From NCBI RefSeq assembly GCF_006149005.1, contig NZ_VBSL01000001.1, forward strand, positions 868,001 to 932,000: a stretch of 64,000 nucleotides of DNA, read 5' to 3'. The DNA is from Larkinella sp. C7 (lineage in GTDB: Bacteria > Bacteroidota > Bacteroidia > Cytophagales > Spirosomataceae). Shown here piece by piece: positions 43,354 to 52,819 of the stretch; positions within the stretch are counted from its first letter, which is position 1, and every line of letters begins with the position of its first letter. Both the position numbers and the translations under genes were made by a program. A model generated the notes under the pieces. It did not search any database. It was not told the DNA's origin and saw only the letters and a list, made by a program, of their open reading frames with translations.

Positions 43354-44532
43354 ATGCCTTTCTATCACACATTGGGTCAGATCCCGCCCAAGCGACACAC
43401 CCAATTCGAAAAACCGCCGGGCCGCGACGGTGCTGGTGGGCTTTACTACGAGCAGTTGTTCGGCACGATCGGTTTCGAGGGCATGTCGTCGCTGCTTTAT
43501 CATGTCCACCGGCCCACGATGGTCAAAGCGGTGCTGGAAAGTGTGGAAAAAACGCCGGTTGTGGCGGTTGAGAAGAACATTCTTTCGCGCAAGCTGCTTG
43601 GTTTCAATCTGGAACCCACCAACGCGGATTTTCTGGAAAGCCGTATTCCTTTGTTGGTCAATAAAGATGTGATCGTGGGACTGGCGGCTCCAACCCAGTC
43701 GATGACAGATTCCTTTTACAAGAATGCCGATGCGGATGAACTGGTCTTTGTTCACCGGGGTTCCGGGCGGCTCCGCACCTTGCTGGGTACCATTCCGTTC
43801 GAATACGGGGATTACCTGATCATTCCGCGTGGCATGATTTACCAGATCGAGTTCGACCGGGACACGCAACCGCGATTGCTTTATCTGGAGTCGCATTCAC
43901 CGATTTATACGCCCAAACGATATCGCAACCAATTCGGTCAGTTGCTCGAACATTCGCCGTTTTGTGAACGCGATATCAAACGGCCGCAAAACCTCGAAAC
44001 CCACGACGAAACCGGCGACTTTCTGATCAAAATTAAGAAGCAGGGTGCGCTGCATTCGCTGGTGTATGCCACGCACCCGTTCGACGTCGTGGGGTGGGAT
44101 GGCTATAACTATCCGTACGGTTTTTCAATTTTCAATTTTGAACCCATCACCGGGCGCGTTCACCAGCCCCCGCCGGTTCACCAGACGTTTCAGACCGACG
44201 CTTTTGTGGTTTGCTCGTTCTGCCCGAGGCTCTACGACTATCATCCCAAAGCGATTCCGGCCCCGTATAACCATTCCAACATCGACTCCGACGAGGTGAT
44301 CTATTATGTCGACGGCGATTTTATGAGTCGCAACGACATCGCGCCGGGCCACATCACGCTGCACCCGGGCGGTATTCCGCACGGCCCGCATCCCGGCGCG
44401 ATGGAACGGAGCATTGGCAAAAAAGAGACGCACGAATACGCCGTGATGGTCGATACGTTCCGCCCGCTCATGCTGACGGACGCGGCCCTGCAACTGGACG
44501 ATGGGAAGTATTACAAATCCTGGATTGACTAA
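43354..44532 (+). CDS. hmgA: Homogentisate 1,2-dioxygenase
   Basis: Ring cleavage of homogentisate to maleylacetoacetate with a non-haem iron. Bicupin fold of 392 residues, somewhat shorter than the usual 430-450. Probable iron ligands are His307 and Glu314 (YNHSNIDSDEVIYY) and His343 (HPGGIPHGPHPG). FVHRGSGRLRTLLGTIPFEYGDYLIIPRG (in part) is the first cupin. It heads the phenylalanine/tyrosine operon, with HPPD 14 bp behind. Confidence 0.93.
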   Translation: MPFYHTLGQIPPKRHTQFEKPPGRDGAGGLYYEQLFGTIGFEGMSSLLYHVHRPTMVKAVLESVEKTPVVAVEKNILSRKLLGFNLEPTNADFLESRIPLLVNKDVIVGLAAPTQSMTDSFYKNADADELVFVHRGSGRLRTLLGTIPFEYGDYLIIPRGMIYQIEFDRDTQPRLLYLESHSPIYTPKRYRNQFGQLLEHSPFCERDIKRPQNLETHDETGDFLIKIKKQGALHSLVYATHPFDVVGWDGYNYPYGFSIFNFEPITGRVHQPPPVHQTFQTDAFVVCSFCPRLYDYHPKAIPAPYNHSNIDSDEVIYYVDGDFMSRNDIAPGHITLHPGGIPHGPHPGAMERSIGKKETHEYAVMVDTFRPLMLTDAALQLDDGKYYKSWID

Positions 44533-44546
44533 ATCATCAACAACCA

Positions 44547-45683
44547 ATGGAAACCGCAGAATTGACACAAACGAAACCGGCCACCGATGCGGCAAAAGAC
44601 TTTCTGCCGCTGAATGGCACCGATTATATTGAATTATACGTCGCCAACGCCCTCCAGTCGGCGCACTATTTCCAGACGGCGTTTGGTTTTCAGCCGCTGG
44701 CCCATGCCGGGCTGGAAACCGGCTGGCGCGACCGCGAATCGTACGTCGTCGTTCAGGGCAAAATCCGGCTGGTGCTCACCTCGCCCCTGCACGGCGGTAC
44801 GGACATCGGTCAACACATCGACAAGCACGGCGATGGTGTGCGGGTAGTGGCCTTGTGGGTCGATGACGCAACGAAAGCCTACGAAGAAACCACGCAGCGG
44901 GGGGCCATTCCGTTTATGGCCCCCACGCGCGAGGACGATGCGGACGGTTTTGTGGTTCGGTCGGGCATTCACACCTACGGCGACACGATCCATATTTTTG
45001 TCGAACGGCGTCAGTATGGCGGTGTTTTTCTGCCCGGTTACAAAACCTGGGAGCCGGAATACCACCCGGACGACGTGGGTCTGAAGTACGTCGATCACAT
45101 GGTCGGCAATGTGGGCTGGAACGAGATGAACATCTGGGTCAATTTCTACGCCAATGTAATGGGATTCAGCCAGTTGGTATCCTTCGACGATAAGGACATC
45201 TCGACCGATTACACGGCCCTGATGAGCAAGGTAATGAGCAACGGCAACGGTCGCATCAAATTCCCGATCAACGAACCCGCCGAAGGCAAAAAGAAGTCGC
45301 AGGTGGAAGAGTACCTGGATTTCTACGGTGGCCCCGGCATTCAGCACATTGCCGTGGCCACGGACGACATTGTAAAAACCGTCACCGCTTTGCGCGACCG
45401 CAGCGTGGAGTTTCTGAAAGTGCCGACGACTTATTACGACGATCTGCTCGACCGGGTGGGCCACATCGATGAGGAAATCAATGCGCTACGGTCGCTCGGC
45501 ATCCTGGTCGACCGTGACGACGAAGGCTATCTGCTCCAGATTTTCACAAAACCAGTGGGTCCGCGCCCGACCCTGTTTTTCGAAATCATCCAGCGGAAAG
45601 GTGCCAAATCATTCGGAAAAGGGAACTTCAAAGCCCTTTTCGAAGCCATCGAACACGAGCAGGAATTGCGGGGAACGCTTTAA
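44547..45683 (+). CDS. hpd: 4-hydroxyphenylpyruvate dioxygenase
   Basis: Converts 4-hydroxyphenylpyruvate to homogentisate with O2 and Fe(II). Two vicinal-oxygen-chelate domains; the iron ligands His184 (YVDHMVGNV), His267 (GIQHIAVAT) and Glu346 (LFFEIIQRKG) are in the second. Length 378 residues is typical. It lies directly behind hmgA, its next-step enzyme. An imperfect inverted repeat separates it from the phenylalanine hydroxylase gene. Confidence 0.96.
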   Translation: METAELTQTKPATDAAKDFLPLNGTDYIELYVANALQSAHYFQTAFGFQPLAHAGLETGWRDRESYVVVQGKIRLVLTSPLHGGTDIGQHIDKHGDGVRVVALWVDDATKAYEETTQRGAIPFMAPTREDDADGFVVRSGIHTYGDTIHIFVERRQYGGVFLPGYKTWEPEYHPDDVGLKYVDHMVGNVGWNEMNIWVNFYANVMGFSQLVSFDDKDISTDYTALMSKVMSNGNGRIKFPINEPAEGKKKSQVEEYLDFYGGPGIQHIAVATDDIVKTVTALRDRSVEFLKVPTTYYDDLLDRVGHIDEEINALRSLGILVDRDDEGYLLQIFTKPVGPRPTLFFEIIQRKGAKSFGKGNFKALFEAIEHEQELRGTL

Positions 45684-45688
45684 CAATT

Positions 45689-45762
45689 GTGAATGAGCGA
45701 TTGAGTGAATAGCTCCGCCATTTTTTTCCTCCGATGAAGTATTCGCTCAATTACACAATCAC
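45689..45762. repeat. Imperfect inverted repeat within the tyrosine catabolism operon
   Basis: Arms 45689-45711 and 45740-45762 pair at about 17 of 23 positions, best near the loop (GATTGAGTGAATA side). It fills the hpd-phhA junction. Confidence 0.65.
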
Positions 45763-45765
45763 TTA

Positions 45766-46494
45766 ATGAAAATGGATCAGGCATACGACACCTACACCGC
45801 CGACGACCAGGCCGTCTGGCGGTTGCTCTTCGAACGGCAGATGACACTTTTGCCGGGAAAGGCCAGTCAGGCTTATCTGGACGGCATCGATCAGGTCGGT
45901 TTTGTGGCCGATCATATTCCGGACTTTGAACGCGAGCTGAATCCCCGCTTGCTAAAGCTCACCAACTGGCGGGTTTCGGCGGTGCCAGGTTTGATTTCCA
46001 ACCGCGCGTTTTTCGAACTCATGTCAACTCGCCACTTCCCGGCCACCACCTGGTTACGTCGGCGCGAACAACTGGATTATTTGCAGGAACCGGACCTGTT
46101 TCACGATACGTTCGGGCATGTGCCGATGTTGTCGAACCAGGCATTCTGCGATTTCCTGGCGGCTCTGAGCCGGATTGCACTCGCCCACGTCGATCATCCC
46201 GAAGCCATTGACATGATTTCGCGGCTGTACTGGTATACGGTTGAATTTGGCTTGATCCAGGAATCAGAATTGCGGATCTACGGCGGGGGCATTCTGTCCT
46301 CGACGGGCGAAACCGCCTACAGCCTATCAGATCCACGGCCGAATCGCATTCCGTATGAGGTCGGAAAACTGCTGCAAACGCCCTACGTCATCGACCGGTT
46401 TCAGGACCAGTATTTTGTCATTGAATCGTACGAGCAACTGTATCAATCCATTCCGGAAATTGAAGAGAAACTGGAAGAATTGTTAGTCACTTAG
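45766..46494 (+). CDS. phhA: Phenylalanine 4-monooxygenase
   Basis: A pterin- and iron-dependent aromatic amino acid hydroxylase that makes tyrosine from phenylalanine. Catalytic domain only (242 residues), as in bacteria. The iron triad is His113 and His118 (LFHDTFGHVPML) and Glu160 (WYTVEFGL). ISNRAFFELMSTRHFPATTWLR (in part) is the usual family segment. No pterin carbinolamine dehydratase gene is nearby. It supplies tyrosine to the pathway encoded by its neighbours. Confidence 0.95.
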   Translation: MKMDQAYDTYTADDQAVWRLLFERQMTLLPGKASQAYLDGIDQVGFVADHIPDFERELNPRLLKLTNWRVSAVPGLISNRAFFELMSTRHFPATTWLRRREQLDYLQEPDLFHDTFGHVPMLSNQAFCDFLAALSRIALAHVDHPEAIDMISRLYWYTVEFGLIQESELRIYGGGILSSTGETAYSLSDPRPNRIPYEVGKLLQTPYVIDRFQDQYFVIESYEQLYQSIPEIEEKLEELLVT

Positions 46495-46509
46495 TTTGGA
46501 CTACTTTTG
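46480..46509 (+). promoter_or_regulatory. Internal promoter for marR and fumarylacetoacetase
   Basis: TTG (46480-46482), 19-nt spacer, TACTTTTG (46502-46509), an exact match to the Bacteroidota consensus, straddling the phhA stop. The leader to the marR ATG would be about 80 nt. Confidence 0.72.
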
Positions 46510-46593
46510 TGGTTGGGTTTTGTCATGCTTTTTCGCGGGATGATGAAGCCTGTCGCTCCGGCGTACGAACCCTAGAAAACCGCTATCAGACGA

Positions 46594-47031
46594 ATGACGC
46601 ATCCCTCCGATCACCGGGCTTATTTTTTTAAGATTGACACGACCATCAAGAAAATTCGGAATGCGCTCCAGAAGCAGTTCAACGAAACCGGTTTTGACTT
46701 GACCGTCGATCAATGGGTGCTCATCGATCACCTCTACCGCAACCCCGGTATCAGCCAGAATGTGCTGGCCGATCTGACGACCAAAGACGCCCCGACCGTG
46801 ACCCGGATGATCGACCTGCTCTGCAAAAAAGGATTGACCGAACGACGCATGGCCGAAGAAGACCGCCGGAAATTTCTGATTTTTCTGACCCCCGAAGGCC
46901 AGACCAAATACGACGAAGTGCTGCCGACCGTGGTCGATATTCGACGGAAAGGCTGGGGCGACCTGAGCGAAGAAGATTACCAGCATTTCGTCCGGATTAT
47001 GGATTCGATTTACAACAACATCAGTGAATGA
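46594..47031 (+). CDS. MarR family transcription regulator
   Basis: A 145-residue winged helix-turn-helix protein. The DNA-binding part is NPGISQNVLADLTTKDAPTV and TRMIDLLCKKGLTERRMAEE, with the wing at DRRKFLIFLTPEGQ. MarR proteins often bind aromatic ligands, so control of this aromatic catabolism operon by a pathway compound is likely (inference). It sits inside the operon, has its own promoter, and its stop overlaps the fumarylacetoacetase start (ATGA). Confidence 0.92.
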   Translation: MTHPSDHRAYFFKIDTTIKKIRNALQKQFNETGFDLTVDQWVLIDHLYRNPGISQNVLADLTTKDAPTVTRMIDLLCKKGLTERRMAEEDRRKFLIFLTPEGQTKYDEVLPTVVDIRRKGWGDLSEEDYQHFVRIMDSIYNNISE

Positions 47032-48215
47032 CCCTTCCCTACGGCATATTCAGCACCGACGGTTCCAATCCCCGCGTGGGCGTCCGGCTTGACAACCAGA
47101 TTCTTGATCTGGAAATGGTCGGCCGGCTCGGTTTTTTCGATGACTTGGCGTTTGATCTGAAAGTATTCAAAAAACCGGTTCTGAATGATTTCATGGCGTT
47201 GGGAAAACCGCTTTGCGGGATCATTCGCCAGCGCCTGATCGACTTGCTGAGCGATCCGGAAAAACCGCTCGATGTCTTTGCCGACTTCGTGTTGACCGAT
47301 GCCGAAGCCGCAACGCTCCACCTACCGATTCGCATTGGTGATTACACGGATTTTTACGCCAGTGAAGAACACGCCAGCAACGTGGGGCGCATGTTTCGTC
47401 CGCAGGCTGACCCCTTGCTGCCCAACTGGAAACATTTGCCGGTGGCTTACCACGGGCGGGCGTCGTCCATTGTGGTTTCCGGAACGCCCATCAAACGGCC
47501 GAACGGCCCGTTTTTAGGCCCGGACCAGCAGCCGGTTTTCGGTCCTACCAACGCGCTGGATTTTGAACTGGAACTGGGCATCGTCATCGGAAAACCGTCG
47601 GTTCTGGGCGAGCCGGTTTCGGTCAACGACGCTGAAGACTATGTGTTTGGGCTGGTGTTGTTCAACGACTGGTCGGCGCGCGACATTCAACGCTGGGAAT
47701 ACCAGCCGCTGGGGCCGTTTCTGGGGAAAAATTTTGCTTCGTCGATGTCTCCCTGGGTTGTGCCGCTGGAAGCACTCGATTCCGTTCGCATCGACGGCCC
47801 GAAGCAGGAGCCAACGCCCCTCCCTTACCTGCAATCGGGCGGACGAAAGCACTTCGACCTTACGCTGGATGTGGTTTTACAGACATCCGATAACCCGGAT
47901 GAGGTCGTTATCAGCCGGACGAACGCACGGCATCTTTATTGGGATGTGGCCCAACTCATTGCCCACCACACCGTCAACGGTTGCAACCTGAACGTTGGCG
48001 ATTTGCTGGCGACCGGAACGATATCCGGCTCAACGCCTGGCAGTTACGGTTCCTTACTCGAACTAAGCTGGAACGGAACCCGCCCGCTGACCCTGCCCGA
48101 CGGCTCCTCCCGGACGTTCCTGCAAGATGGCGATACGCTGATTCTGCGCGGCTGGGCCGATGAAAAACGCGTCGATTTCGGCGAGGTTCGCGGTAAAATC
48201 GGTGCTTCAACCTAA
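47028..48215 (+). CDS. fahA: Fumarylacetoacetase
   Basis: Last step of tyrosine breakdown: hydrolysis of fumarylacetoacetate to fumarate and acetoacetate. The N-terminal beta domain (PYGIFSTDG...RVGVRLDNQILDL) and FAH catalytic domain are both present. Key segments are IGDYTDFYASEEHASNVGRMFR (in part; catalytic His and metal Asp), LDFELELGIVIG with Glu ligands, and LFNDWSARDIQRWEYQPLGPF (in part). Length is 395 residues. The start overlaps the marR stop by 4 bp. A maleylacetoacetate isomerase gene is not in this cluster. Confidence 0.94.
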   Translation: MTLPYGIFSTDGSNPRVGVRLDNQILDLEMVGRLGFFDDLAFDLKVFKKPVLNDFMALGKPLCGIIRQRLIDLLSDPEKPLDVFADFVLTDAEAATLHLPIRIGDYTDFYASEEHASNVGRMFRPQADPLLPNWKHLPVAYHGRASSIVVSGTPIKRPNGPFLGPDQQPVFGPTNALDFELELGIVIGKPSVLGEPVSVNDAEDYVFGLVLFNDWSARDIQRWEYQPLGPFLGKNFASSMSPWVVPLEALDSVRIDGPKQEPTPLPYLQSGGRKHFDLTLDVVLQTSDNPDEVVISRTNARHLYWDVAQLIAHHTVNGCNLNVGDLLATGTISGSTPGSYGSLLELSWNGTRPLTLPDGSSRTFLQDGDTLILRGWADEKRVDFGEVRGKIGAST

Positions 48216-48363
48216 CACCAGCCGATTGATTTTGCCCCGGTTTTTTTGGTAAAACCACAAAATCACTTTTAGATTGCTAACCGCATCCATGACTGGCGAA
48301 TCCGGCTTTAAAACGACAACAGAGCGGTTTTTTGGTAGTATATAATTATAATCGGCGCGATTT

Positions 48364-48394
48364 TTGCACTTTTCATGGACAAACTATAGTTTTG
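48364..48394 (+). promoter_or_regulatory. Promoter for the DUF1801 gene
   Basis: TTG (48364-48366, in a T-run), 20-nt spacer, TAGTTTTG (48387-48394): exact consensus at good spacing, 18 bp before the ATG. Confidence 0.72.
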
Positions 48395-48411
48395 ACCAAC
48401 TAAACCCGCCC

Positions 48412-48774
48412 ATGAAAAAACCAGTTGAAGACTTTTTAGCTGACTATAAACCGGAAGTTCGCGACCTTGCGCTGAAAGTTCGGGAGCTGGTTCGGAGCGT
48501 GCTGCCCGAAGCACACGAGTCCGTTCATACCGGCTACAAAACGATTACCTACGGAACCGGCCCCCGGATGTCGGACGAAATCTGCTACATTGCGCCACTC
48601 TCCTCGAGCGTCAATCTGGGTTTCAATTATGGCACCCAACTGCCCGACCCGAACGGTTTGCTGAAAGGAACCGGGAAACTGCTGCGGCACATCAAATTTG
48701 AATCACCCGACGAAATTACGACCTCCGGCCTGACCGAGTTGCTGGAAATGGCCAAAAATCACGGAAAATTCTAG
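48412..48774 (+). CDS. DUF1801 family protein
   Basis: A 120-residue protein of the DUF1801 (YdhG-like) fold, role unknown. Family features are the helical start VEDFLADYKPEVRDLALKVR, then AHESVHTGYKTITYG, and SSSVNLGFNYG followed by GKLLRHIKFESPDEI. The start was set at 48412, after the promoter; the longer frame from 48364 would begin inside the promoter. Confidence 0.85.
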   Translation: MKKPVEDFLADYKPEVRDLALKVRELVRSVLPEAHESVHTGYKTITYGTGPRMSDEICYIAPLSSSVNLGFNYGTQLPDPNGLLKGTGKLLRHIKFESPDEITTSGLTELLEMAKNHGKF

Positions 48775-48796
48775 CGTTTTGACTGTACTGTGAAAC

Positions 48797-48873
48797 ATCA
48801 AATGATAAATACTAAATATAAAAGTCTGGAAACGCTGACTCAACACTTTTACATTTAGTATTCATCATTTGAT
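48797..48873. repeat. Intergenic inverted repeat, AAATGATAAATACT-type
   Basis: Arms 48797-48825 and 48845-48873 pair at 27 of 29 positions around a 19-nt loop that contains GCTGAC. It lies between convergent genes. ACTTTTACATT next to the loop is shared with the element at 20050-20153. Confidence 0.9.
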
Positions 48874-48893
48874 ATTCGACATTCAATTATTTT

Positions 48894-49505
48894 TTACTTC
48901 TTTACGCCCATCCGGGCCAGGTAAGCAGCCATTGGTTCCAGATCCATCTGCTTCCGGCGCTGATCGACATTAGCCTCATCTTCAATGGGATAGACATCTT
49001 TCTGACCCTGGTTGTTGATGTGAATCTGGGTACCGTACACTTGTTTTTCTTTCTTTTGAACCTTCACCTGATCAGTCAGAAAAGCCACCCCGGCTTTGTC
49101 AAGTTCATTCTTCTGGGCTGCTTCCGTTACCATCGGCAAATATTTTTCGTGAACCGCCCGGTCGACGCTGTGCTGAATGATCAAAAAGGCGACCTGATCC
49201 AGCGGTTGACCCACCACACTCTTACCGGGATAGCCGCCGACCTGCGCGATGATTTTTTCTACTTCGGTCAGGTGTTCTTTGTCCATGTCCTTGATTTTCT
49301 GCCGGGCGTCCTGCGATTCTTTCGCACCCCAGCCGTATTGGCGTTCAATGGCGTCGTAGGCCGCGCGCTCTTTCTGGTCTTTTTCGTAAATCTGCGTCAA
49401 CCGCTTGCGAACGTCGGCCATCGCTGCGGCATTTTTGGTAGCCTGCGCCCACAAACCAGTACTAAAAAGGCACAGAAGAATGAGAGAAAGGAATTTCGTT
49501 TTCAT
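48894..49505 (-). CDS. DUF6624-like secreted protein
   Basis: A 203-residue protein with a signal peptide (MKTKFLSLILLCLFSTGLWA). The body is helical, with VYGTQIHINNQGQKDVYPIE and DEANVDQRRKQMDLEPMAAY, which match the DUF6624 end region (YGTQ...PIEDP.NVD.RR). The role is unknown. Single gene, facing the DUF1801 gene. Confidence 0.8.
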   Translation of the reverse strand: MKTKFLSLILLCLFSTGLWAQATKNAAAMADVRKRLTQIYEKDQKERAAYDAIERQYGWGAKESQDARQKIKDMDKEHLTEVEKIIAQVGGYPGKSVVGQPLDQVAFLIIQHSVDRAVHEKYLPMVTEAAQKNELDKAGVAFLTDQVKVQKKEKQVYGTQIHINNQGQKDVYPIEDEANVDQRRKQMDLEPMAAYLARMGVKK

Positions 49506-49577
49506 AATTGTTAATCAGTCGCTTACTAACAGGTGATTTGGTGAAAACCGCTTTTCGGCTCACAAGGTTTATTTTTT

Positions 49578-51377
49578 TTAATACCCCACCGACGTATTAT
49601 CCGCCCGCGGGTCCGAAGCGCCTTCGAGCGTGCCGTCGGGCCGGCGCAAAATGCAATCCATGCGACCCAGCGAATTGGTCAGTTGTTCGAGTTTATAACC
49701 CCGCGCCTGAAGTTTCTGAATCGTTTCCTCCGAAAAAGCGCCATTTTCAAAAATGGTATTGTCAGGCAACCACTGGTGGTGAAACTTCAGGGCGTTCACC
49801 GACTGCTGCATTGTCATGCCGTGTTCCAGCACATTCAGAATCGTCTGATATACCGAGGTGATGATGGTCGAGCCGCCCGGCGTCCCTACCACCATATACA
49901 ATTTTCCGTCCTGTTCCACAATCGTCGGCGTCATCGACGACAGCATCCGCTTGCCCGGCGCGATGGCATTGGCCTGATTGCCAATCAGTCCAAACATATT
50001 GGGAACGCCCGGTTTCACGCTGAAATCGTCCATTTCGTTGTTCATCAGAAAACCGGCACCGCCCACCACCACGCGGCTGCCGTAGCCCCCGTTGAGGGTG
50101 GTCGTGATCGAAACCGCATTGCCTTCCTGATCGACGACCGAAAAGTGGGTGGTTTCCAGACTTTCGTAGCCCGGCAGCACACCGCCTTTCACGTTTTTGC
50201 TGTCTGTTGCTTTGGCAAAGGTAAAATCGGACCAGCGGGTTTTCAAATAGTCCTGATCGATGAGTTGCGTGACCGGCACTTTCACAAAATCCGGATCGCC
50301 CAGGAACTTGGCCCGGTCGGCATACACCCGTCGCTCGGCTTCGATCATCACCTGCACCGTCGAGTCACTGTTCCAGCCCCAGCGACGCAACGGATACGGT
50401 TCTACCAGCCGCAGTAACTGCAACAACGCCACCCCCCCACTGGAGGTCGGCGGCATGGTAATGATTTTGTAGTTTCGGAACGTACCCACCAGCGGATCGC
50501 GCCAAACAGCCTGGTAACTTTTCAGATCGTTTTCCGTGATGATGCCGCCCCCCCGCTGCATTTCGGCCACCAGCAATCGGGCGGTTTCGCCTTCATAAAA
50601 ACCGGCACGTCCCTCCTGCTGAATGCGTCGCAGCGTTTGCGCCAGATCCTTCTGAATCAACAATTCACCGGTTTTCCAGTCCGTCGTGTCGGCTTTCATG
50701 AAATACCGCTTGTCCGGGTTCACCTGCAAAAACGACTTTTTGGTGCGGTTCAGGCCCAGGGCTTCGCGCTCGGTCAGGGCCACGCCTTTTTCGGCCAGGT
50801 CGATGGCGGGTTGCAGCACCTGCGCCCACGTCAGCCTGCCAAACCGGCGGTGTGCTTCCACCATGCCCGCAACCGAACCCGGCACTCCGCTCGCCAGATG
50901 ACCCGTAATGCTAAGCCGGGGAATGACGTTCCGGGCCGAATCCAGGTACATGTCCTTATGGGCTTTTTCGGGGCCTTTTTCGCGGTAATCGAGCGTGTAG
51001 GCCTGTCCGGCTTTGTCCCGAAAAACCATAAAACCACCCCCGCCAATGTTTCCCGCTCCGGGATAAACAACCGCCAGCGCAAACTGGACCGCCACGGCCG
51101 CGTCGACCGCATTGCCACCCGCTTTCAGGATGTCCACACCCACCCGCGAGGCTACCGGGTGTGCCGATGCGACCATTCCATTCCTGCCGGTAACCGCCTG
51201 TCGGTCCGAATAATAGGGTCCGGATTTACGCTGGGCGGTTGTTTTTTTTTCGTTATCGTACTGATATACACCGGAACTCTGACGAACACCCGGTGTCTTT
51301 GAACCCGTTCGGCAGGCACCCAGAACAACCAAAACCAGGATTATGGTATTATTGATAGATAGAATTTTCTTTTTCAT
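49578..51377 (-). CDS. ggt: Gamma-glutamyltransferase, lipoprotein
   Basis: An Ntn-hydrolase that cleaves gamma-glutamyl bonds such as in glutathione, in the periplasm or at the membrane. Lipobox VLGAC with Cys22. The large subunit starts with GMVASAHPVASRVGVDIL and GGNAVDAAVAVQFAL. The autoprocessing nucleophile is Thr410 (ESLETTHFSVVD), and the small subunit has NEMDDFS and the GGS.I substrate loop (TPGGSTIITSVYQ). Length 599 residues is typical. Single gene, divergent from the ABC permease. Confidence 0.94.
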   Translation of the reverse strand: MKKKILSINNTIILVLVVLGACRTGSKTPGVRQSSGVYQYDNEKKTTAQRKSGPYYSDRQAVTGRNGMVASAHPVASRVGVDILKAGGNAVDAAVAVQFALAVVYPGAGNIGGGGFMVFRDKAGQAYTLDYREKGPEKAHKDMYLDSARNVIPRLSITGHLASGVPGSVAGMVEAHRRFGRLTWAQVLQPAIDLAEKGVALTEREALGLNRTKKSFLQVNPDKRYFMKADTTDWKTGELLIQKDLAQTLRRIQQEGRAGFYEGETARLLVAEMQRGGGIITENDLKSYQAVWRDPLVGTFRNYKIITMPPTSSGGVALLQLLRLVEPYPLRRWGWNSDSTVQVMIEAERRVYADRAKFLGDPDFVKVPVTQLIDQDYLKTRWSDFTFAKATDSKNVKGGVLPGYESLETTHFSVVDQEGNAVSITTTLNGGYGSRVVVGGAGFLMNNEMDDFSVKPGVPNMFGLIGNQANAIAPGKRMLSSMTPTIVEQDGKLYMVVGTPGGSTIITSVYQTILNVLEHGMTMQQSVNALKFHHQWLPDNTIFENGAFSEETIQKLQARGYKLEQLTNSLGRMDCILRRPDGTLEGASDPRADNTSVGY

Positions 51378-51453
51378 AATTCGGGAATTCGTAAACCACT
51401 AAACTACAAAAACTAACCAAACATCCGCCGAAACGACCTTCGCCTTCAAATCG

Positions 51454-51485
51454 TTTGGTAGATTCCGACGGGTCTGATACCTTTA
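51454..51485 (+). promoter_or_regulatory. Promoter for the ABC permease gene
   Basis: TTTG (51454-51457), 20-nt spacer, TACCTTTA (51478-51485), the same form as at 6305-6335. The start codon is 24 bp downstream. Confidence 0.65.
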
Positions 51486-51508
51486 ATCTTCTATAAACCG
51501 TCAATCCC

Positions 51509-52750
51509 TTGAAATTCATCCGTCAGACGTACGAAAGCTTCCGGTTCGCGTGGCAGGCCCTGCGCTCGAACCTCCTCAGGACCACGCTCTCGCTGCTGGG
51601 CGTGACCATCGGCATTTTCGCCATCATTGCGGTTTTCACCATTGTGGATTCGCTCGAACGGAACATCAAGGATAGCCTTTCGGGTATTGGCGACAAGGTG
51701 CTGTACGTTCAGAAATGGCCCTGGGTCTTCGACGGTAATTTTCAGTGGTGGAAGTATTTCCAACGCCCGGAGCCATCGATCAACGAATTCAAATTTTTGT
51801 CCGACCGGCTGGAAAACGCCCAGGCCGTGGTGGCCATGGACTTCAAAGGCCAGGTGACGGTCAAAAACGGCAACAACAGCATCCAGGCGCTGATTCAGGG
51901 AACCACGATGGATTACAACAAGATTTCGGAAGTGCCGGTTGAACAGGGACGGTATTTTTCCCAGCAGGAAATCGATGCCGCCCGCAACGTGGCCATTGTG
52001 GGTGCCGACGTTGCCGAAACCCTGTTTCCAAGCCAGATTCCCGTCGGCAAAGAATTCAAACTGAACGGATTGAAATACGTCGTCATCGGCGTTCAGGAAC
52101 GAAAAGGCGAAAGCCTGGTCAACTTTGGCGGAAATCCCGACAACAAGTGCATCATTCCGATTGGCGCTTTTGCCAAGATGTACCATTCCATCAATCCGAG
52201 CATCGACATTGCCGTGAAAGGGTTCGATCAGGATGAAGGACTTCTCGAACTGGAAAGCGAAATTCGGGGCCTGATGCGCGCCCGGCGGGGTCTAAAACCG
52301 TTGCAGGAAGATAACTTTTCGCTCAACCGGCCCGACGCAGCCGCCAAAGCCATCTCCAGCCTTTTTGCCGTTCTGACGGTGGCCGGGTGGGTTATTGGCA
52401 GTTTTTCGATCCTGGTGGGCGGGTTTGGCATCGCCAACATCATGTTCGTGTCGGTTAAAGAACGCACCAATCTGATCGGCATCCAGAAATCGCTGGGGGC
52501 TAAAAACTACTTTATTTTGTTTCAATTCATGTTTGAAGCCGTTTTTTTAAGTTTAATTGGCGGCAGCGTCGGCATTTTGCTCGTTTATTTGTTGTCATTT
52601 ATGAAGCTGGGCAGTCTGGTGATTATCCTGTCGCCGGCCAACATCATGCTGGGGCTGGGCGTATCAAGCATCATTGGCACGCTTTCCGGTATTTTACCGG
52701 CCCTGGTAGCAGCCCGGATGGACCCCGTCATTGCCATCCGGTCCAAATAA
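51509..52750 (+). CDS. MacB/FtsX-type ABC transporter permease
   Basis: A four-helix permease of the MacB type. The first helix lies in LLRTTLSLLGVTIGIFAIIA, followed by a large periplasmic domain (about residues 50-270) and three C-terminal helices (VLTVAGWVIGSFSILVGGFG, then two more), ending in the family's AARMDPVIAIRSK. It lacks an adjacent ATPase gene, so the ATPase must be elsewhere. The start is TTG at 51509 (MKFIRQTYES); no ATG fits, and the promoter is just upstream. A role in lipoprotein or macrolide-type export or in envelope stress is open. Confidence 0.92.
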   Translation: MKFIRQTYESFRFAWQALRSNLLRTTLSLLGVTIGIFAIIAVFTIVDSLERNIKDSLSGIGDKVLYVQKWPWVFDGNFQWWKYFQRPEPSINEFKFLSDRLENAQAVVAMDFKGQVTVKNGNNSIQALIQGTTMDYNKISEVPVEQGRYFSQQEIDAARNVAIVGADVAETLFPSQIPVGKEFKLNGLKYVVIGVQERKGESLVNFGGNPDNKCIIPIGAFAKMYHSINPSIDIAVKGFDQDEGLLELESEIRGLMRARRGLKPLQEDNFSLNRPDAAAKAISSLFAVLTVAGWVIGSFSILVGGFGIANIMFVSVKERTNLIGIQKSLGAKNYFILFQFMFEAVFLSLIGGSVGILLVYLLSFMKLGSLVIILSPANIMLGLGVSSIIGTLSGILPALVAARMDPVIAIRSK

Positions 52751-52819
52751 CCGAATTGCAATTGCCGCCCAAAAACCATTCATTTGTATGCATAACGTAT
52801 CAAACCTGAGCATTATCCA

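Noticed and set aside
43342-43896. Antisense frames under hmgA and HPPD
   Set aside because: They mirror well-defined enzymes on the other strand and have shadow-like composition.
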